From: an uncultured Geobacteraceae bacterium
Lineage (GTDB): Bacteria; Desulfobacterota; Desulfuromonadia; Desulfuromonadales; Geopsychrobacteraceae
NCBI GenBank assembly: GCA_937958075.1
Contig: CALFFB010000177.1
Location: forward strand, 1 to 17,185
Reading direction: 5' to 3'
Length of the DNA: 17,185 bases
Each line of letters starts with the position of its first letter. The stretch's first letter is position 1. Below the pieces are notes generated by a model. The model did not search any database and was not told the DNA's origin. It was given only the letters and a program-made list of their open reading frames with translations. Positions 1 through 6,555 of the stretch are shown here, in pieces. Position numbers and translations under genes: made by a program.

Positions 1-2
1 GC

Positions 3-260
3 CGCGTCTCTTCATGTCTTGACGCCGCACACCAATATCTCTTGTCACCAGATGAAGCCCGCGCGATTGTCAGTCATCAGCTGACAATAATTGGTGATTG
101 CTGGCATGATGTCTGCGATAAGGCCGGCCTGGGGGAAATCGATCGCAGATTATTGTGGGGGCGACAGTTTCTCAATCCCTTTGCCTTCGATGATCTGTCA
201 GGCAAGAATGCCTCCCTCAAAACCCTTGCTGACGAAATCCGCGACAAGAACGCTCTCTGA
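3..260 (+). CDS. C-terminal part of a HipA-family protein (partial, possibly a relic)
   Basis: The frame is open from the left edge to a TGA at 258-260. It reads DAAHQYLLSPDEARAI, then a stretch ending GRQFLNPFAF. From memory this is the C-terminal signature of a HipA-family group (serine/threonine kinase-like toxins) distinct from the E. coli-type HipA encoded at 856. No catalytic region is visible because only about 85 codons lie in the window. It may be the end of an intact gene lying to the left, or a decayed fragment. The six codons before DAAH (RVSSCL) are not recognisable as HipA. A second, shorter copy of the same tail follows hipA at 2180, which favours a relic or a duplicated segment. 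The internal TTG at 42 should not be taken as a genuine start. Confidence 0.5.
   Translation, partial: RVSSCLDAAHQYLLSPDEARAIVSHQLTIIGDCWHDVCDKAGLGEIDRRLLWGRQFLNPFAFDDLSGKNASLKTLADEIRDKNAL
21..94 (+). repeat. Direct repeat, left copy, flanking hipBA
   Basis: Aligned by hand without gaps to 2180-2253, 58 of 74 bases match (about 78%). Both copies encode a HipA-family tail beginning DAAHQYLL, but the right copy lies out of frame behind the hipA stop. To the left of base 20 the similarity falls to the random level, although only 20 bases are visible there. Confidence 0.7.
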
Positions 261-518
261 ATGTTCATGCAGGTTGGAAGGTGCCACCCAGTCACAACCT
301 CTGTTACCTCCGGATTAAACCGGGCCACTGATCCCACTGACGATGGAAGAGTTTGGCATGGTTGTGTTGCGTTGCAAGACGAGGCTCCGCGCTTTTCCCT
401 GCTCACAAATAGGCCTTGCGTCAGGCGCAGCAGACCATCAATCAGCTTTTTTCGGTCTGCGAAAGTTGAGATATTAACCTGATCCCCTTGCGGAAAATTC
501 CATTCTTACCCACGATAG
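261..518. other. Gene-free stretch with insertion-sequence-end-like motifs
   Basis: No convincing gene is seen on either strand between the HipA tail and the hipBA promoter. Short open frames here have no recognisable motif or ribosome binding site. Two related motifs, GTGCCACCCAGTCAC (281-295) and GGGCCACTGATCCCAC (322-337), resemble the repeated CCACTGATTCCAC-type boxes I associate with IS21-family ends. No istA or istB sequence accompanies them. A diverged copy of the second motif lies at 2284, beyond hipA. Confidence 0.35.
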
Positions 519-584
519 CGTGTATTCTTGACAATACACGGCTTTGCGTGTAAAAGTTATTCTACACGGTAAGCCGTGTATTGT
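519..584 (+). promoter_or_regulatory. hipBA promoter with HipB-type operator array
   Basis: The -35 box TTGACA (528-533) is followed after 17 bases by TAAAAG (551-556). Around them lie palindrome O1, CGTGTATT-N6-AATACACG (519-540), and imperfect O2, CGTGTAAA-N6-TCTACACG (547-568). A further half-site CGTGTATT occurs at 575-582. The three left half-sites start at 519, 547 and 575, exactly 28 bases apart. The core TGTAT-N8-ATACA has the same 5-8-5 geometry as the E. coli HipB operator TATCC-N8-GGATA, with a different sequence. The -35 box lies inside O1 and the -10 inside O2, so binding there should block transcription and give autorepression. A perfect 14-base inverted repeat (531-544 with 571-584) is superimposed and could also fold in the leader RNA. 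Confidence 0.75.
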
Positions 585-601
585 TTTTACAGGAGCCGCT
601 C

Positions 602-874
602 ATGCTGATCCACACGCCGCAACAGCTTGCCCAATTTTATCGCGATCAGCGCAAAGTGCGCAGCCGGTCGCAATCGGTTATCGCAGAGGAGACCGGTCTG
701 CGTCAGGATACGGTCTCAAAATTTGAAATCAGTCCTGATAACTCCCGCATCGACACCCTGTTTAGGCTGCTTGCCGCCCTTGATATGGAGTTGCATGTCA
801 AGCCCAAGAGTGCGCCGGAAACGAATGCGCCGGAGACAAATTCCGATGCCTCGTCATGGACACAGCTGTGGTAG
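602..874 (+). CDS. hipB: HipB-family antitoxin (XRE-type DNA-binding protein)
   Basis: This 90-residue protein is the antitoxin and repressor of the hipBA operon: it binds HipA and the operator DNA. The ATG at 602 is chosen because AGGAG lies at 591-595, six bases upstream. An in-frame TTG at 581 would have no such site and would begin inside the operator palindrome. A helix-turn-helix of the Cro/CI type spans roughly residues 20-60 (SQSVIAEETGLRQDTVSKFE, then NPDN-like SPDNSRIDTLFRLLAAL). It aligns by eye with E. coli HipB, which is 88 residues long. The tail is hydrophilic and contains APETN twice. It ends in Trp90; E. coli HipB likewise ends in Trp88, which docks in a HipA pocket. The gene overlaps the hipA start by 19 bases, consistent with translational coupling. 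Confidence 0.9.
   Translation: MLIHTPQQLAQFYRDQRKVRSRSQSVIAEETGLRQDTVSKFEISPDNSRIDTLFRLLAALDMELHVKPKSAPETNAPETNSDASSWTQLW
812..841 (+). repeat. 15-base tandem duplication in the hipB tail
   Basis: Bases 812-826 and 827-841 are the same 15-base unit with two mismatches. They encode APETN APETN in the flexible C-terminal tail of HipB, just before the terminal tryptophan. Copy-number change here would lengthen or shorten the tail in frame. Confidence 0.75.
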
Positions 875-2181
875 TCCGGGCGCAAACCCTGAAACTCTGG
901 ATGAACGGCCTGCCGGTTGGGCTGTTGCTGAAAGATTCCAGCGGTGGGTTGACGTTTCATTATCTGCCGGAATGGATTGAAACGCCGGGTGCCCGTCCCA
1001 TTTCGCTATCGTTGCCGTTGCGCTATCAGCCTTATCAGGGTGAACAGGTCTTTAACTATTTTGACAATCTGCTACCGGATAACAAGGCCATCCGTGACCG
1101 GATTCAGGCTCGTTTCAAGATATCGAGTTCTCACCCTTTTGATTTGCTGGCGGCTATCGGTATGGATTGTGTGGGAGCTGTGCAGATTGCCCCGGCGGAT
1201 GCGCCGGTCAGCGATGTGCGCGGCATTGCCGGAGAGCCCCTGTCAGATACGCAGATCGCCCGATTACTCGGCAGTTATCGTGCTGCGCCGCTGGGCATGT
1301 CAGCAGAAGCTGGTGATGATTTTCGTATCTCCCTGGCGGGTGTCCAGGAAAAAACGGCGCTGTTATGGCATGGGGGAAGCTGGCAACGCCCAAGGGGTCC
1401 GACCCCGACCACCCACATCCTCAAGTTGCCCATCGGGGTTGTGGAACATTCCGGGATGGACTTGCGTGACAGCTGTGAAAATGAATGGCTGTGTCTGAGA
1501 ATCGCCCACGCCTTTGATCTGCCCGTGTGCCGTGCCGAAATCCAATGTTTTGATGAGGTCAAGGCACTGGTGGTTGAACGTTTTGATCGTCGGCTGTCTG
1601 CTGACTGGATCATGCGACTGCCACAGGAAGATTTTTGTCAGGCCCTGGGTTTTTCACCAAATCTGAAATATGAAAGTGATGGCGGGCCGGGAGTGGTTGC
1701 CATCATGGGGCTGTTGCAGCAATCGCGACAAGCGCGGCAGGACCGGGAGCAGTTTTTCAAAAGCCTGATCCTGTTCTGGTTGCTGGCGGCCATTGACGGT
1801 CACGCCAAAAACTTCAGTCTTTTTATCGAGGCAGAAGGGCGCTTCAGGCTGACGCCACTGTACGACATCATGTCGGCCTACCCGTTGCTCCGGAAACGGC
1901 AGCTGGAACGTCGGAAAATCACCATGGCCATGGCACTGCACGGCCAAAATCGCCACTACCGTTGGCACACCATGTTGCCACGTCATTTTCTTAGTACAGC
2001 GGAAAAAGTCGGTCTGCCTGTACGGCTTGTACGTTCCCTGTTCAGCGATATGATGGAGCAGGTCGACATCGTCATTGACAAGGTCTGCCATGAGCTGCCA
2101 ACCGATTTTCCTGAAGCTATTGTCGAGCCGATTTTCGCAGGAATGCGTGATCGGCGGGACGTTGGAATCAAGGGAATTTGA
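856..2181 (+). CDS. hipA: HipA-family serine/threonine kinase toxin
   Basis: At 441 residues this is close to E. coli HipA (440), the persistence toxin that phosphorylates glutamyl-tRNA synthetase and is held inactive by HipB. The alignment by eye runs end to end. The N-terminal region contains NYFDNLLPDNKAIRDRI (about 67-83). The glycine-rich activation segment FRISLAGVQEKTALL (156-170) carries Ser159, equivalent to autophosphorylated Ser150. Lys190 in the ILKLPIG motif matches the nucleotide-binding lysine. VERFDRR (240-246) and KYESDGGPG (271-279) are conserved. DGHAKN (314-319) supplies the catalytic aspartate and a metal-binding asparagine, and YDI (336-338) the second metal ligand. All key residues are present, so it should be active. 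The ATG at 856 overlaps hipB by 19 bases and lacks a close ribosome binding site; GTG 868 and ATG 901 are alternatives. The target in this organism is inferred, not shown. Confidence 0.93.
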   Translation: MDTAVVVRAQTLKLWMNGLPVGLLLKDSSGGLTFHYLPEWIETPGARPISLSLPLRYQPYQGEQVFNYFDNLLPDNKAIRDRIQARFKISSSHPFDLLAAIGMDCVGAVQIAPADAPVSDVRGIAGEPLSDTQIARLLGSYRAAPLGMSAEAGDDFRISLAGVQEKTALLWHGGSWQRPRGPTPTTHILKLPIGVVEHSGMDLRDSCENEWLCLRIAHAFDLPVCRAEIQCFDEVKALVVERFDRRLSADWIMRLPQEDFCQALGFSPNLKYESDGGPGVVAIMGLLQQSRQARQDREQFFKSLILFWLLAAIDGHAKNFSLFIEAEGRFRLTPLYDIMSAYPLLRKRQLERRKITMAMALHGQNRHYRWHTMLPRHFLSTAEKVGLPVRLVRSLFSDMMEQVDIVIDKVCHELPTDFPEAIVEPIFAGMRDRRDVGIKGI

Positions 2182-2302
2182 CGCCGCGCACCAGTATCTC
2201 TTAGCAGAAGCTGACCCCCGCGCGATGGTCGGCTATCAGCTTACGATGATTGGCGGCACGATATGCGTATTCCGCATCCGATTGGGCCACTGGTTCCGCT
2301 GA
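2180..2302 (+). pseudogene. Relic of a HipA-family C-terminus behind hipA
   Basis: In the frame shifted by one base relative to hipA, the sequence reads REFDAAHQYLLAEADPRA, then QLTMIGG. It then loses similarity to HipA and stops near 2302. It matches the tail encoded at 21-94 in 16 of 25 residues, but lacks the downstream GRQFLNPFAF part. There is no start codon or ribosome binding site of its own. Its first bases overlap the hipA stop codon (TGA at 2179-2181), so the junction falls exactly on the end of hipA. About 197 bases present in the left copy are missing before the shared GGGCCACTG motif at 2284. Confidence 0.6.
2284..2302 (+). repeat. Second copy of the GGGCCACTG motif
   Basis: It matches 322-340 in 16 of 19 bases. 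It lies behind the right HipA-tail copy, in the same order as on the left, but about 197 bases closer to it. This indicates that one longer segment was duplicated and the right copy then lost its middle. Confidence 0.5.
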
Positions 2303-2323
2303 TGCATTGGCTGGCTGTTGATT

Positions 2324-3562
2324 TTACTGTCTGTCGCGCAGCCGGTAGCGACTGTACAGGAACCAGCCGGCGGTGGCCAGCTGCAGGGCCAGCAGCACGC
2401 CAAAGGCGCTGCTGTAGCCGGCGGGGGCGTAACCACCGGCGGGGGGTTGGGGAAAGAGGTCGATAATGATGCCGATGAGCCACTGGGCGGCGAAGGCGCC
2501 GAAGAAAACGAGCAGGTTCAGCACCGAGTTGCAGCGTCCGATCAGCTGCCGCGGAAAATACTGGGCGAGGATGGCATAGGGCAGGATACCGGTGGTGCCG
2601 AGCAGGCCGAAACCGATCCACAGCAGGGTCGGGTTGCCGGGGGTGAGGATAAGCAGCAGCTGGCTTGCCATGAAGCAGGTCAGGCCGCAGGCGGCGACGG
2701 TGGAGGTGGCGATGCCGCGGCGGTGCAGGCGCTCGGCCAGGGTGCCCGTGGCAAAGTAGCCGACGGTCATGGCGATGGCGATCCACCAGAGAACCTGGGC
2801 GACATCCCCCCGGCCCAGACCGGCGACATCGCGCAGCCAGGGTCCGGACCATAGCCCCTGGATGGAGAGGTAAGAGGCCTGGGCGGTGACGCCCCAGGGA
2901 ACAATCTGCCAGAACAGGGGGTTGCGGATAACGCTGTAGAGGCCTTGCAATTGTTCTTTCAGGCTTTCCCGGTGGGCAAGGGGGCGTTGTTCCGGGACGA
3001 CCAGAAAAACCACAACGGCGACCAGCAGGGTCAGCCCCGCCAGAAACAGAAAGACCCCCCGCCAGTCGGTGACGGCCAGGGAGGCTTCCACCGGCGTCGT
3101 TGCCAGCAGGGCACCCAGTCCGCCGGAAACCATCTGCACGCCATTGGCAAAGGCCAGTCGTTCTTTGGGCAGCCAGCTGGAAAAGGCCTTGAAGGCGGCC
3201 ATCAGGCAGGCGGAAACGCCGAGTCCGATGAGCGCCCGACCGATGAGCAGTCCGGTCAGGGACTGAGCAAGGGCGAAGATCAGGGCGCCTGACGCGGCAA
3301 AAAGCAGCAGAATGGCTTCGACGCGGCGTGAACCGAAGCGGTCGAGCAGAATCCCCAGGGGAAGTTGAAAGGCGGCAAAACAGAGAAAATAGACGGAGGT
3401 GAGCAGCCCCAGATCGGCCGAGGTCAGGCTCAGGTCGGCAACCAGGTCGGGGGCGATGACGGCGTTGACGGTGCGGAACAGATAGGAGACCGCGTACCCC
3501 AGGCCGAAAGGAATAAAGAGTTTCAGCAGCAGTCTGGTGGTGATGTCGTGGTCGTGACTCAT
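2324..3562 (-). CDS. MFS transporter
   Basis: This 412-residue inner-membrane protein has about twelve hydrophobic segments, as is usual for the major facilitator superfamily. GILLDRFGSRRV (about residues 70-81) after the second helix is the classic motif A loop. A second positively charged loop, LAERLHRRGIA, occupies the equivalent site in the C-terminal half. A charged central loop (PEQRPLAHRESLKEQL) separates the halves. The substrate cannot be read from the sequence. The start at 3562 fits the family length and has an AAGG-like site just upstream. It stands alone, divergent from glgC, and its 3' end faces the hipA relic. No clear terminator follows. Confidence 0.88.
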   Translation of the reverse strand: MSHDHDITTRLLLKLFIPFGLGYAVSYLFRTVNAVIAPDLVADLSLTSADLGLLTSVYFLCFAAFQLPLGILLDRFGSRRVEAILLLFAASGALIFALAQSLTGLLIGRALIGLGVSACLMAAFKAFSSWLPKERLAFANGVQMVSGGLGALLATTPVEASLAVTDWRGVFLFLAGLTLLVAVVVFLVVPEQRPLAHRESLKEQLQGLYSVIRNPLFWQIVPWGVTAQASYLSIQGLWSGPWLRDVAGLGRGDVAQVLWWIAIAMTVGYFATGTLAERLHRRGIATSTVAACGLTCFMASQLLLILTPGNPTLLWIGFGLLGTTGILPYAILAQYFPRQLIGRCNSVLNLLVFFGAFAAQWLIGIIIDLFPQPPAGGYAPAGYSSAFGVLLALQLATAGWFLYSRYRLRDRQ

Positions 3563-3698
3563 GGCCTTGAAAAACGTCCAGTGCGGTTTGCCTGTTGCGG
3601 GTGCCGGTCAACCTGTTCGGGCAGCCGCTCGTTGAGGCAGCTACTGTAAGCTGATCATCACGCAGGGAGCAACTGCTTTTTGTCGTATACGGATTTCA

Positions 3699-3727
3699 GA
3701 GACAAAGGGGGGAATAGCAGGTATAGT
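3699..3727 (+). promoter_or_regulatory. Putative sigma-70 promoter for glgC
   Basis: GAGACA (3699-3704), a 17-base spacer and TATAGT (3722-3727) precede glgC, giving a leader of about 75 bases. Each box matches the consensus at four or five positions. It is a prediction by eye. Confidence 0.4.
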
Positions 3728-3806
3728 GGATGGCACGTTGATCAGGGGTGTTACGGAGACAAAAGCTGCTCTGCGACACGAGTTTTTTAATGAAAGGAGG
3801 CCGTTT

Positions 3807-5090
3807 GTGAACAAGAAACCCGAGCCGCATATTGTGTATCGGTATGTCAGTCATCTGGTGAAGGATACGTTTGCCCTGGTTCTGGCGGGGGGGCGGGGAT
3901 CGCGTCTTTACGAACTGACCCAGTGGCGGGCCAAGCCGGCGGTCTATTTCGGCGGCAAGTACCGGATTATCGACTTTCCCCTGTCCAATTGCGTGAACTC
4001 CGGCATCCGCCGCATCGGTGTGTTGACCCAATACAAGTCCCATTCGCTGATTCGCCACCTGGTGCGGGGGTGGAGTCATTTCAAAAAGGAGCTGGGTGAA
4101 TTTGTCGAAATTCTGCCGGCTTCGCAGCGCTATTCCGATGAGTGGTATCAGGGCACGGCCGATGCGGTGTATCAGAATCTCGATATCATCCGCGCGGAAA
4201 AACCCAAATATGTGCTGATCCTTTCCGGGGATCATATCTACAAGCAGGATTATCGCGACATGCTGCTGGCCCACGTGGAGAGCGGCGCCGATATGACGGT
4301 CTCCTGCATGGAAGTTCCTATTGCCGAGGCCGCCGGCAACTTCGGGGTGATGACCGTTGACGAGCACATGCGGATTGTCGCCTTTGATGAAAAGCCGCAA
4401 CACCCGGCGCCCTTGCCCGGTCAGCCGGAAAAGACCCTGGCCTCCATGGGCAACTATATATTCAATACGGAATTTCTGATGGAAGTTCTGTCCATGGACG
4501 GTAAGGACAGGCAGTCGGAGCATGATTTCGGCAAGAACATCATTCCGTCGATTATCAAGAGTCACAATATCTACGCTTACCCGTTCCGCGACCCGGAAAC
4601 CAATGAGCTGGCCTACTGGCGTGATGTCGGTACCCTGGATGCGTTCTGGGAAGCGAACATGGAGCTGATCTCGCCGGCACCGGAATTGAATCTCTACGAT
4701 CCCAAGTGGCCGATCTGGACCTACCAGGTTCATCTGCCTTCGGCCAAGTTTGTGTTCAACGATGAGGATCGCCGGGGCATGGCCGTCGATTCCGCCGTAT
4801 CCGGCGGCTGCATCATTTCCGGTTCACGCCTGAACAAAACCCTGTTGTTCTCCAACGTGCGGGTGCATTCCTATTCCACCATCGAGGAAACGGTGATTCT
4901 GCCGGAGGTTGCCGTACACCGGCATTGCCGGATCCGGCGGGCGATCATCGATCGTGGTTGCGAGATTCCCGAAGGCACGGAGATCGGTTACGATTCGGAG
5001 CAGGACAAGAAAAACGGCTTCCGCATCACCGACAAGGGGATTGTGCTGGTGACGCGGGAGATGTTGGGGCAAGAGGGAGGCTATGCCTAG
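3807..5090 (+). CDS. glgC: Glucose-1-phosphate adenylyltransferase (ADP-glucose pyrophosphorylase)
   Basis: The enzyme makes ADP-glucose and pyrophosphate from ATP and glucose 1-phosphate, the committed step of bacterial glycogen synthesis, in the cytoplasm. GTG 3807 is taken as the start because AAAGGAGG (3793-3800) sits six bases before it. This gives 427 residues, normal for the family; the longer frame from 3726 has no support. Visible motifs are LAGGRGSRL (26-34, nucleotide binding), RAKPAVYFGGKYRIIDF (from 41), GTADAVYQN, SGDHIYKQDY, YWRDVGTLDAFW and a C-terminal left-handed beta-helix region ending GIVLVTREML. At the effector site, E. coli Lys39, Arg40, His46 and Arg52 correspond to Trp40, Arg41, Tyr47 and Arg53. 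The fructose-1,6-bisphosphate-binding lysine is therefore absent and activation may differ. No other glycogen gene is adjacent. Confidence 0.95.
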   Translation: MNKKPEPHIVYRYVSHLVKDTFALVLAGGRGSRLYELTQWRAKPAVYFGGKYRIIDFPLSNCVNSGIRRIGVLTQYKSHSLIRHLVRGWSHFKKELGEFVEILPASQRYSDEWYQGTADAVYQNLDIIRAEKPKYVLILSGDHIYKQDYRDMLLAHVESGADMTVSCMEVPIAEAAGNFGVMTVDEHMRIVAFDEKPQHPAPLPGQPEKTLASMGNYIFNTEFLMEVLSMDGKDRQSEHDFGKNIIPSIIKSHNIYAYPFRDPETNELAYWRDVGTLDAFWEANMELISPAPELNLYDPKWPIWTYQVHLPSAKFVFNDEDRRGMAVDSAVSGGCIISGSRLNKTLLFSNVRVHSYSTIEETVILPEVAVHRHCRIRRAIIDRGCEIPEGTEIGYDSEQDKKNGFRITDKGIVLVTREMLGQEGGYA

Positions 5091-5270
5091 TTTTTGTCCG
5101 AAAACCGTTCTTTTTCGCAATCTCGGCGTCAATCTGCACATTTGATTGTGCGGCGTAAAGTGCTACGCCTCCTCTCAAATATTGGATTTCCTTGACCTTG
5201 CAAAAAAACTTCTGGTTTTCGAATCAGAAACGTACGCGCTTGTTTCCGAACTTCTGGTGGACAACTACGC
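5091..5270. repeat. Gene-free gap with palindromes and short repeats
   Basis: This gap between the convergent ends of glgC and the VOC gene holds several small symmetric elements. They are CGAAAA/TTTTCG (5099-5117), GCACA/TGTGC (5136-5151), GGCGTA-N6-TACGCC (5152-5169), and TCAGAAAC/GTTTCCGA (5224-5249, one mismatch). The decamer AACTTCTGGT occurs twice (near 5207 and 5249). No stem is followed directly by a T-run, so none is a classical terminator. It has the look of an extragenic repeat element, but only one copy lies in this window. Confidence 0.35.
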
Positions 5271-5675
5271 TTAGGTTTCTGACTCTTGATTGAAGATCAG
5301 CAGGTAGCCATCCGGGTCCTGCAGCCAGAGTTCCCGGCGCTGGTGCTCCGTGTCTTCCAGCTCATAAAGAATGGGCCACTGCCGTTTTTTGGCGATGCGC
5401 GACAGGGTGTTCAGGTCGGGGCAGCTGAATTCCAGCTGGACGCCGGCGCCGAGCCGTTCGCGACTTAAATGCTGGAGCAGCGCCGGATGCTGCTGTTCCA
5501 TGGCGGTCAGGGGGATAAAGACCACCGACAGGGTCGGGGTGTGGATAACCACGCCCCTTGCGGTTTTTTGCGGGTCGTGGAGCCATTCGGGCGCCAGGCC
5601 GGGAATATCGCGATAAAAGTTCATGCTGTGTTCGAGGCTCTCGACCCCGAGCGTCAGGTGCAGGTTCATGGCCAT
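5271..5675 (-). CDS. VOC-family (glyoxalase/bleomycin-resistance-like) protein
   Basis: The protein has 134 residues, the usual size of a single vicinal-oxygen-chelate unit with two beta-alpha-beta-beta-beta modules. The N-terminal module starts NLHLTLGVESLEHSMNFYRD, with the typical histidine near the start and the S..FYRD pattern. The second ends RELWLQDPDGYLLIF, where the glutamate and the DPDG turn are characteristic. These are the expected metal-ligand positions (an early His and a late Glu), but the substrate is unknown. ATG 5675 is preferred because GGAA lies about nine bases upstream; ATG 5669 is possible. It is divergent from folK with 45 bases between the starts. Confidence 0.85.
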   Translation of the reverse strand: MAMNLHLTLGVESLEHSMNFYRDIPGLAPEWLHDPQKTARGVVIHTPTLSVVFIPLTAMEQQHPALLQHLSRERLGAGVQLEFSCPDLNTLSRIAKKRQWPILYELEDTEHQRRELWLQDPDGYLLIFNQESET

Positions 5676-5720
5676 TTCAGATTTCCGGTTATTTGATTTT
5701 ATTTTCGAGGCTGTGCTTTA

Positions 5721-6257
5721 ATGCCGCAGGTTATGACAGACACGGGACCGTGTCGAGTTTTCATTGGCCTGGGGGGGAACCTGGGCGAACCGCTGGCCCG
5801 GTTTCGTCAGGCCCGGCAGCAGTGGGCGGAGCATCCGCGCATTGATCTGGTTGCCAGTTCGCCCCTGTACCGTACGGCGCCTGTGGGTGGACCCGCCGGA
5901 CAGCCCGATTATCTCAATGCCGTTGTTGAACTCGTGACGGGCTTATCGCCCCTTTCCCTGCTGTCTTTGTGCCTGGTTCAGGAACAGGAGTCCGGGCGCG
6001 TCCGGACAGAGCGTTGGGGTGCCCGGACCCTCGATCTGGATCTGCTTTTTTACGGGCAGCAGATTGCCTCCCTGCCGCACATGACGGTGCCGCACCCCCG
6101 GTGTCATCAGCGTCTATTCGTGCTGCAGCCCCTGTGTGATCTGGCCCCGGAGTTCACGCATCCCGTCCTGGGCCGGACGGTCGCTGAACTGCTGCGGGAC
6201 CTGTCGGCAGCAGGCGCCGCCTCCGGGGACGTGGTTCTCCTTCAACATGACTGGTAA
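5721..6257 (+). CDS. folK: 6-hydroxymethyl-7,8-dihydropterin pyrophosphokinase
   Basis: This enzyme transfers pyrophosphate from ATP to 6-hydroxymethyl-7,8-dihydropterin, a step in folate synthesis just before dihydropteroate synthase. At 178 residues it is slightly longer than E. coli FolK (159). The diagnostic blocks are present: FIGLGGNLGEP (14-24), SSPLYRTAPVGGPAGQPDYLNAVV (46-69), and ERWGARTLDLDLLFYG (97-112) with the two metal-binding aspartates D105 and D107. VPHPRCHQRLFVLQPL follows. Start ATG 5721 has GAGG about ten bases upstream; ATG 5733 is an alternative. It leads a tight group with the YHS-like protein (five bases downstream) and the aldolase. No folP or folB is adjacent. Confidence 0.93.
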   Translation: MPQVMTDTGPCRVFIGLGGNLGEPLARFRQARQQWAEHPRIDLVASSPLYRTAPVGGPAGQPDYLNAVVELVTGLSPLSLLSLCLVQEQESGRVRTERWGARTLDLDLLFYGQQIASLPHMTVPHPRCHQRLFVLQPLCDLAPEFTHPVLGRTVAELLRDLSAAGAASGDVVLLQHDW

Positions 6258-6262
6258 ACCGG

Positions 6263-6535
6263 ATGATTAAACTTCTGCTTCTGATTTTATTGGGCTTTGT
6301 CCTCTACGCTTTTTTTCTTTCCCTCGTGCGTCCGTCAGCGACGGGCAAACCGGCGGACAAGCCGGCCAACAAACAGCTCAGCGGTGAAGCGATGGTGGAA
6401 GACCCCGTCTGCGGGACCTTTCTCCCCGTGAACGATGCCCTCAAAGCGAGAATCAAAGGGCAGGATCATTATTTTTGTTCGAAAGACTGCCTGGAAGAGT
6501 ACAACCGGCAGCAGCACAACCCACACTCATCATAA
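6263..6535 (+). CDS. Small membrane-anchored YHS/TRASH-like cysteine protein
   Basis: The product has 90 residues. Residues 4-22 form one hydrophobic membrane segment. A linker rich in Lys, Pro and Ala follows (28-38), then a compact domain with the pattern EDPVCGTFLP (46-55) and HYFCSKDCLEEY (69-80). Cys50, Cys72 and Cys76 are spaced as in YHS/TRASH-like metal-binding domains of the short PP0621-type proteins. The domain probably binds a transition metal at the membrane, but neither metal nor partner can be named. It begins five bases after folK and ends 20 bases before the aldolase start, so co-transcription is likely. Its own ribosome binding site is weak, suggesting coupling to folK. Confidence 0.75.
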   Translation: MIKLLLLILLGFVLYAFFLSLVRPSATGKPADKPANKQLSGEAMVEDPVCGTFLPVNDALKARIKGQDHYFCSKDCLEEYNRQQHNPHSS

Positions 6536-6555
6536 ATATCAAGGAGTCAGGATCA

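Noticed and set aside
66..88. Perfect 8-base inverted repeat ATTGTCAG/CTGACAAT
   Set aside because: It lies within the HipA-tail coding frame, has no T-run, and is not preserved in the copy at 2225-2247, so it is probably chance.
352..376. TGGCAT followed by TTGCG resembling a sigma-54 promoter
   Set aside because: The GG and GC elements are 12 rather than 10 bases apart, and no gene is suitably placed downstream.
2241..3611. 456-codon minus-strand frame overlapping the MFS gene
   Set aside because: It is an alternative frame of the transporter, full of Arg and Pro, with no hydrophobic helices; the 412-residue frame has motif A and the membrane pattern.
3696..4733. 345-codon minus-strand frame opposite glgC
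   Set aside because: glgC is unmistakable on the plus strand and the antisense product matches nothing recognisable.
6475..6555. N-terminal extension of the aldolase into the previous gene
   Set aside because: The strong AAGGAG site before 6556 and the standard MKFFIDTAEV start decide for the shorter form.
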